From Anaeromyces robustus (taxonomy: Eukaryota > Neocallimastigomycota > Neocallimastigomycetes > Neocallimastigales > Neocallimastigaceae), in contig MCFG01000091.1 of assembly GCA_002104895.1 (NCBI GenBank), forward strand, positions 1 to 10,000: DNA of 10,000 nucleotides, written 5' to 3'. Shown one piece after another: positions 9,152-10,000 of this stretch (within the stretch, counting starts at the first letter, position 1; each line of letters opens with the position of its first letter). Position numbers and translations under genes: made by a program. The notes below the pieces were generated by a model. That model saw only the letters and a program-made list of their open reading frames with translations. It searched no databases and was not told the origin of the DNA.

Positions 9152-9422
9152 AATTATTTATTAATTCTAACAAGTTTTAATATTTAAAATAAAATAATAA
9201 TAATTTACTATAATATATAATATATTGTATAATTAATAATTTATATATAATAATTTAATCATATAAATTTAGAATGTACTTAAAAAAATGGGTCATTAAA
9301 TGGATCATTTATTTTAACTTTTATTTTTTTTTTTTTTTATATTCCACAAACAATAATTAATTATGTTTTGATAATTCTAAGAATTGATTATAAATTTCTA
9401 AAAGATTATATTAATTAATAAC

Positions 9423-9448
9423 TAATAATAATATTATTATTATTATTA
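9423..9448. repeat. TAA/ATT microsatellite forming a palindrome
   Basis: TAA units switch to ATT units at 9432/9433, giving a perfect 20-bp palindrome at 9423-9442 and then two more TTA-phase units before an A-run. Confidence 0.85.
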
Positions 9449-9638
9449 AAAAAAAAAAACTTATCTTTTAATAGTTACAATTAATTATCTTAAATTATAA
9501 TAATTCCTACTAAATCTTGATTTATTATTATTATTTATTATTTATTGAATAATAGAGTAATAAGTATCATAATATAACCTTAAAAAAGCATTACTCTTGA
9601 AAATAATAAATAAATGATACAATAAATATCTCGACATG

Positions 9639-9657
9639 TTTTTTTTTTTTTTTTTTT
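9639..9657. repeat. T19 homopolymer
   Basis: Nineteen consecutive T after TCGACATG, a local GC-bearing word. No associated gene is seen. Confidence 0.9.
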
Positions 9658-9829
9658 ACTTTACTTTTTCTTTAAACAAAGTTTATGTACTTTTTTTTGT
9701 TTTGTAAACGTTAATTGGAAGATAATAAACTACACAATAATAATGATACTAGATTTAATTTTTTCCAAATATAAAAGTTTGTTTGTAAAAATGAATGACA
9801 AAAAAAAAACTATAAACAATTTTTTTAAG

Positions 9830-9850
9830 AAAAAAAAAAAAAAAAAAAAA
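9830..9850. repeat. A21 homopolymer
   Basis: Twenty-one consecutive A preceded by a short T-run and AAG, so the pair could form a weak T/A foldback. No associated gene is seen. Confidence 0.9.
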
Positions 9851-10000
9851 GTAAAACTTTAATTTAAAGAATATAAATCTTGTTATAATTTTTACTATAT
9901 ATATATTTAGAATATTTTTAATATATAAGTTATTATTATAAAGTTTTTATTTCTTTATTTGTTAATATATATGCATATAATGTTAAGCTAAATTTAATTA

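Larger units (their letters stand above)
3893..10000. other. Gene-free, extremely AT-rich intergenic DNA
   Basis: About 6.1 kb with no supportable gene. Open frames here are short and translate to runs of Ile, Leu, Phe, Tyr, Asn or Lys, as expected from A/T-only DNA. No tRNA-like B box (GGTTCRANNCC) was found by eye, and there is no rRNA-like or transposase-like segment. Stops are dense on both strands. The content is homopolymer runs, AT and ATT microsatellites, short tandem duplications and palindromes, the clearest of which are listed separately. Other small examples are two copies of TAATTATATA at 5471-5490, two of TTTCATAG at 6544-6559 and three of AATATAT at 7036-7056. Such spacers are usual in Neocallimastigomycota. 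The right part may include the flank of another gene outside the window. Confidence 0.85.

Noticed and set aside
9070-9170. Retroposed element ending in the A31 run
   Set aside because: GGAAT words occur on both sides, but they are too short and imperfect for a target-site duplication, and no element body is recognisable.

Overview
The window holds one protein-coding gene and a long, extremely AT-rich non-coding flank. The gene lies on the minus strand at bases 1-3651. It starts at an ATG at 3651 and runs off the left edge, so its 3' part is missing. It encodes a class V (MYO2-type) unconventional myosin heavy chain in three visible exons: 3613-3651, 3370-3486 and 1-3273, separated by two short GT-AG introns. 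The visible 1143 residues cover an N-terminal SH3-like domain, a complete motor head, a lever arm with six IQ motifs, a coiled coil and the start of an Arg/Ser-rich linker. The C-terminal cargo-binding tail expected for this class would lie beyond base 1.

The organism is a eukaryote, best explained as an anaerobic gut chytrid (Neocallimastigomycota). Four things point there: short introns crowded at the 5' end of the gene, non-coding DNA made almost entirely of A and T, ordinary-composition coding sequence with many C- or G-ending codons (AAG, TTC, TAC, AAC, GGT, CGT), and a fungal-type class V myosin. Dictyostelium has similar intergenic composition, but its codon use is usually more AT-ending, so I consider it less likely. 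This assignment is inference.

Layout: 1-3651 is the myosin V gene. 3652 to about 3892 is the proximal 5' flank; its sense strand is A-rich and has no upstream ATG. From about 3893 to 10000 is roughly 6 kb of gene-free DNA. It contains homopolymer runs (the longest is A31 at 9119-9149), ATT/TAA microsatellites, short tandem repeats (a 10-bp unit x3 and a 40-bp unit x2), several palindromes, and a few short dispersed repeats that contain G/C. One of the palindromes contains a perfect CC(A/T)6GG (CArG-type) site at 8959-8968. I see no tRNA, rRNA, transposon, CRISPR array or second gene.

No new multi-gene system is visible. The points most worth a second look are the CArG palindrome and its partial copy 1 kb away, the 26-bp palindrome beside a hairpin at 4.7 kb, the 40-bp duplication upstream of the gene, and the Arg/Ser-rich linker and proline/lysine-rich loop 2 in the myosin.
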